From: JAURFX01 sp038125265
Lineage (GTDB): Bacteria > Pseudomonadota > Gammaproteobacteria > Steroidobacterales > Rariloculaceae
Length of the DNA stretch: 64,000 nucleotides
Assembly: GCA_038125265.1 (NCBI GenBank)
Contig: JAYPDM010000004.1
Coordinates: 17,281-81,280, forward strand
Direction: 5' to 3'
Below, piece after piece: positions 61,942 to 64,000 of this stretch. The translations under genes were made by a program, and so were the position numbers. The notes beneath the pieces are model-generated. The model ran no database searches. It was not told where the DNA came from and saw only the letters and a list, made by a program, of their open reading frames with translations. Every line of letters begins with the position of its first letter. Position 1 is the stretch's first letter.

Positions 61942-62853
61942 GTGAACTTTAATTTATTAAAATCTAATGAAAAAACCTTTGATTCCCTCATCAAAGCTTT
62001 TAAAGATAACAAACTTCATCATGCAAATTTAATAACATCAGCAAGGGGTGGGGGGAAAAATAATCTTGCATTTGCAATTGCACAATTTATTGCAAGCCAA
62101 AATTACAACGAACCCAATGTTTCTAAAGAAATTACTGTTACCAATCTAGATCCCTTCAATCACTGTAAATATAATTTTGCAAATATTACTTATATTCAAT
62201 CAGAAAGTGAAAAATCAGACCTAATATCTATTGAGCAAATTAGAAAGCTTAACTTTGATATTGCTTTAACAAAAAGTAATTCTCAAAATCATGCGGTTAT
62301 AATTTCTTATATAGATAATCTCACAATTGAAGCACAAAATTCATTATTAAAAACACTTGAAGAACCAACTGATAATACCTATTTCTTTTTACTTCAAAAC
62401 TCAAATACTTATCTAGCACCAACAATTATTAGCAGATGTATTTCTTATAAGATACAAAAAAATGATTTAGATTTATTAAATATAAATTCTGATCTGTTAG
62501 ATTGTTTCGAAAGTAACCTTCTAAATATTGCACAATTAGGCATTGAAGAATGCGAACAAAGACTTGATATCTTAGAAATGATCTTGCTAGATATTAAAAT
62601 AATGGAGAAAAATATTCTAAAAATTGTTGATAAAGTTCTATCTCATGATTTATGTCAGGTCCTAATCAATAAAATATACAAGCAGCTATTAAATACACTA
62701 TTACATGAAGATATTACCGATCAAAGATTAGAACAAAGCAAAACAATTGAAGAATCTATTAATTCTTATTCAAGATCGAAGAGACAAAATATCAACGAAG
62801 AACTTTTTCTTATTGATTTGATAGGGAACTATAGAAAGCTAATTAATTTATAA
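61942..62853 (+). CDS. holB: DNA polymerase III delta-prime subunit
   Basis: 303 residues from GTG. Clamp-loader AAA+ protein: degenerate P-loop SARGGGKNNLA, then a sensor region with AQNSLLKTLEEPTDNTYFFLL and the SRC motif in TIISRCISY. It lacks a true ATPase site as usual for delta-prime. Diverged C-terminal domain. tmk-holB order is typical. It overlaps the convergent M48 protease by 11 bases. Confidence 0.92.
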   Translation: MNFNLLKSNEKTFDSLIKAFKDNKLHHANLITSARGGGKNNLAFAIAQFIASQNYNEPNVSKEITVTNLDPFNHCKYNFANITYIQSESEKSDLISIEQIRKLNFDIALTKSNSQNHAVIISYIDNLTIEAQNSLLKTLEEPTDNTYFFLLQNSNTYLAPTIISRCISYKIQKNDLDLLNINSDLLDCFESNLLNIAQLGIEECEQRLDILEMILLDIKIMEKNILKIVDKVLSHDLCQVLINKIYKQLLNTLLHEDITDQRLEQSKTIEESINSYSRSKRQNINEELFLIDLIGNYRKLINL

Positions 62854-63607
62854 GGCAGCTATTTGCTCGAGTAGGAGCGCTATTATACGCAATTAAAGAG
62901 TCTGTCATGTTTAAAACTAGATCCCCAAGCCTTCTAGAGTCAGAAGGGTGTGTAGAGGCCATTTCAGACCTATTTGATCCTTGTAATTCTGACATATTTT
63001 TCCATAAATCTATGGTACTTCTTGGATCAAAACCAGCTTCAGACATATATCTTAAACCTGTTATATCTGCCTCAGTTTCTTGTAATCTGCTGTATGGCAA
63101 GGTAAAAGCAAGCGCTGTTGCAGTTCTAGTGGTGTTATAAAGCCCAGTAGCAGCAGATCCTAATATATTTATAGCTTCGCCCGCTAAATGACGCTGAGCA
63201 CGCTCAAAAACATGGTCTTCTGTTAGATGAGCAATTTCATGCCCAATTACAGCAGCTAGAGCATCTGGTGTCTCTGCGACTTGAAATATGCCTGTATTGA
63301 CACCAATTTTTCCTCCTAGCAATGCAAACGCATTCGGGGAGTCATCTTGAAAGACGAGTATCTCCCAATCCATACTTTGATATTCTTCTGGGAGTACAGC
63401 AATTAACTGATTTGTTATGCATTCTACAAAAACTTGGATTTGTGGGTTTTCAGGCGTTGGAGCATTTAATTTCGTTCTCATCCAGGTTAAACGAGAAGAT
63501 CTTTCTATCTCATCACGTGAAGTTGAGAATTGAGCACTTAAAAGCCCAGATATGATAGAAGTTATTATCAATAATGTAATTTTTTGACTTTTCAAAGAAC
63601 TAATCAT
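62843..63607 (-). CDS. M48-family zinc metalloprotease, exported
   Basis: 254 residues. N-terminal hydrophobic signal (about 9-25), so periplasmic. Catalytic zinc site IGHEIAHLTEDH (HExxH) near residue 121 and the third ligand in ETEADITGLRYM. No TPR domain, unlike BepA; more like LoiP/YcaL, which help outer-membrane quality control. No ribosome site is obvious before the ATG at 63607. It is downstream of a terminated small gene, so it has its own promoter. Confidence 0.9.
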   Translation of the reverse strand: MISSLKSQKITLLIITSIISGLLSAQFSTSRDEIERSSRLTWMRTKLNAPTPENPQIQVFVECITNQLIAVLPEEYQSMDWEILVFQDDSPNAFALLGGKIGVNTGIFQVAETPDALAAVIGHEIAHLTEDHVFERAQRHLAGEAINILGSAATGLYNTTRTATALAFTLPYSRLQETEADITGLRYMSEAGFDPRSTIDLWKNMSELQGSNRSEMASTHPSDSRRLGDLVLNMTDSLIAYNSAPTRANSCLIN

Positions 63608-63670
63608 AGGTTCGTATAATATATATTATGTTAAATTTATTTAATTGCTATCAATCTCAAGATGATACAT

Positions 63671-63703
63671 AAAAAAGAAAGGGTCGCAATCAATTGCAAC
63701 CCT
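63671..63703 (-). terminator. Rho-independent terminator after the small hydrophobic gene
   Basis: On the minus strand AGGGTTGCAA pairs with TTGCGACCCT (10 bp, one wobble) around a TTGA loop, then TTCTTTTTT. It stands 19 bases beyond the stop of the minus-strand hydrophobic gene. The clearest terminator in the window. Confidence 0.9.
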
Positions 63704-63722
63704 CCCCATTATGTTACAGCAA

Positions 63723-64000
63723 TTAACCTTTTGCTTTATCTACAACGCCAAGTACACCAGCAACTACTGCTCCAGCGTTTACCATGGTACCTAAACTGGA
63801 GACGATCCCAGTAATATAAGAACCAACGGCAGGTATAGCTCCAAGGCCTCCAGAAACAACACTAATTCCTATAGCTGTTACTAGAAGTGCTCTTCGATCA
63901 GATTCAGCCACAAAGTAGCCAGATACTGCACCTAAGATCACAATTGCTAATTCCCCTTGAGGAATCGCAACACCTACGCCTGTTAACACTACTAGTAGTA
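63723..64000 (-). CDS. Small hydrophobic Gly/Ala-rich membrane protein, 5' end outside window
   Basis: The last 92 or so residues of a minus-strand gene; the frame is open to the window edge. A GTG at 63989 could start it (88 residues) but has no ribosome site and is preceded by more hydrophobic residues (LLVV), so the true start probably lies beyond base 64000. Several hydrophobic segments: LAIVILGAVSGYFVA, ALLVTAIGISVVSGGLGAI and a long Gly/Val-rich stretch to the Lys-rich end. Only one charged loop (ESDRR). I do not recognise the family. It has a strong own terminator. Confidence 0.6.
   Translation of the reverse strand, partial: LLVVLTGVGVAIPQGELAIVILGAVSGYFVAESDRRALLVTAIGISVVSGGLGAIPAVGSYITGIVSSLGTMVNAGAVVAGVLGVVDKAKG

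Noticed and set aside
1..64000. CRISPR arrays, insertion sequences, prophage or defence genes
   Set aside because: None seen: no regularly spaced repeats, no transposase or integrase frames, and no terminal inverted repeats. The content is housekeeping and biosynthesis.

Overview
The window is AT-rich (roughly one third G+C by eye), tightly packed chromosomal DNA. It looks like a streamlined, free-living marine gammaproteobacterium, of the SAR86/OM182 kind, although the exact clade cannot be fixed from sequence alone. The class is supported by several classic gammaproteobacterial gene orders: smc-zipA-ligA, ubiG-gph/mupP-yciK, gyrA-serC-pheA-aroA-cmk-rpsA-ihfB-lapB, infC-rpmI-rplT-pheS-pheT-ihfA-merR, and fabG-acpP-fabF-mltG-tmk-holB. 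There are no insertion sequences, prophages, CRISPR arrays or rRNA genes. Two runs of exactly 100 N (23621-23720 in uvrB, 52150-52249 in tonB) show that this is a scaffolded draft assembly.

Layout. 1-3.4 kb: end of smc, zipA, ligA (+). 3.4-5.0 kb: parvulin lipoprotein, bolA, yciB (-). 5.0-7.1 kb: scpA, scpB, rluB (+). 7.1-10.4 kb: yciK, rmuC, gph/mupP, ubiG (-). 10.6-21.3 kb: gyrA, serC, serA, pheA, aroA, cmk, rpsA, ihfB, lapB (+). 21.3-23.5 kb: CoA-transferase, DUF6152-like protein, tRNA-Asn (-). 23.6-34.6 kb: uvrB, tRNA-Val, the infC to ihfA translation/IHF block, merR-like gene, tRNA-Pro, ilvD and a fused lysC-lysA (+). 34.6-48.1 kb: one unbroken minus-strand amino-acid block, ilvC-leuA-ilvE-leuC-leuD-leuB followed by hisR-hisG-D-C-B-H-A-F-E. 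48.4-53.8 kb: a complete TtpC-type TonB/ExbB/ExbD energy-transduction operon (+). 53.9-62.9 kb: peroxiredoxin, alaA-like aminotransferase, fabG, acpP, fabF, metY, metX, mltG, tmk, holB (+). 62.8-64 kb: an M48 protease and the end of a small hydrophobic protein (-).

How the genes work together. Chromosome partitioning and repair (smc, scpAB, ligA, gyrA, uvrB, rmuC), translation (rpsA, infC, L35, L20, pheST, three tRNAs), and amino-acid synthesis (Ser, Phe, shikimate, Ile/Val/Leu, His, Lys/DAP, Met by direct sulfhydrylation) dominate. The TonB block implies active uptake across the outer membrane.

The most interesting signals are small. (1) Three genes (infC, hisF, ubiG) can only start correctly at AUA or AUU codons, each behind a Shine-Dalgarno sequence. 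(2) PheT appears to have lost its whole tRNA-binding OB-fold domain. (3) A 36-bp near-palindrome overlaps the start of a TrpR-family gene heading the his operon, which lacks hisI. (4) The rpsA leader has a perfect 10-bp hairpin holding the only Shine-Dalgarno-like sequence, plus a 6-codon ORF that runs into rpsA. (5) All five convergent gene pairs overlap at their 3' ends, leaving no terminator space. I found no clear defence system, biosynthetic cluster or other wholly new multi-gene system.
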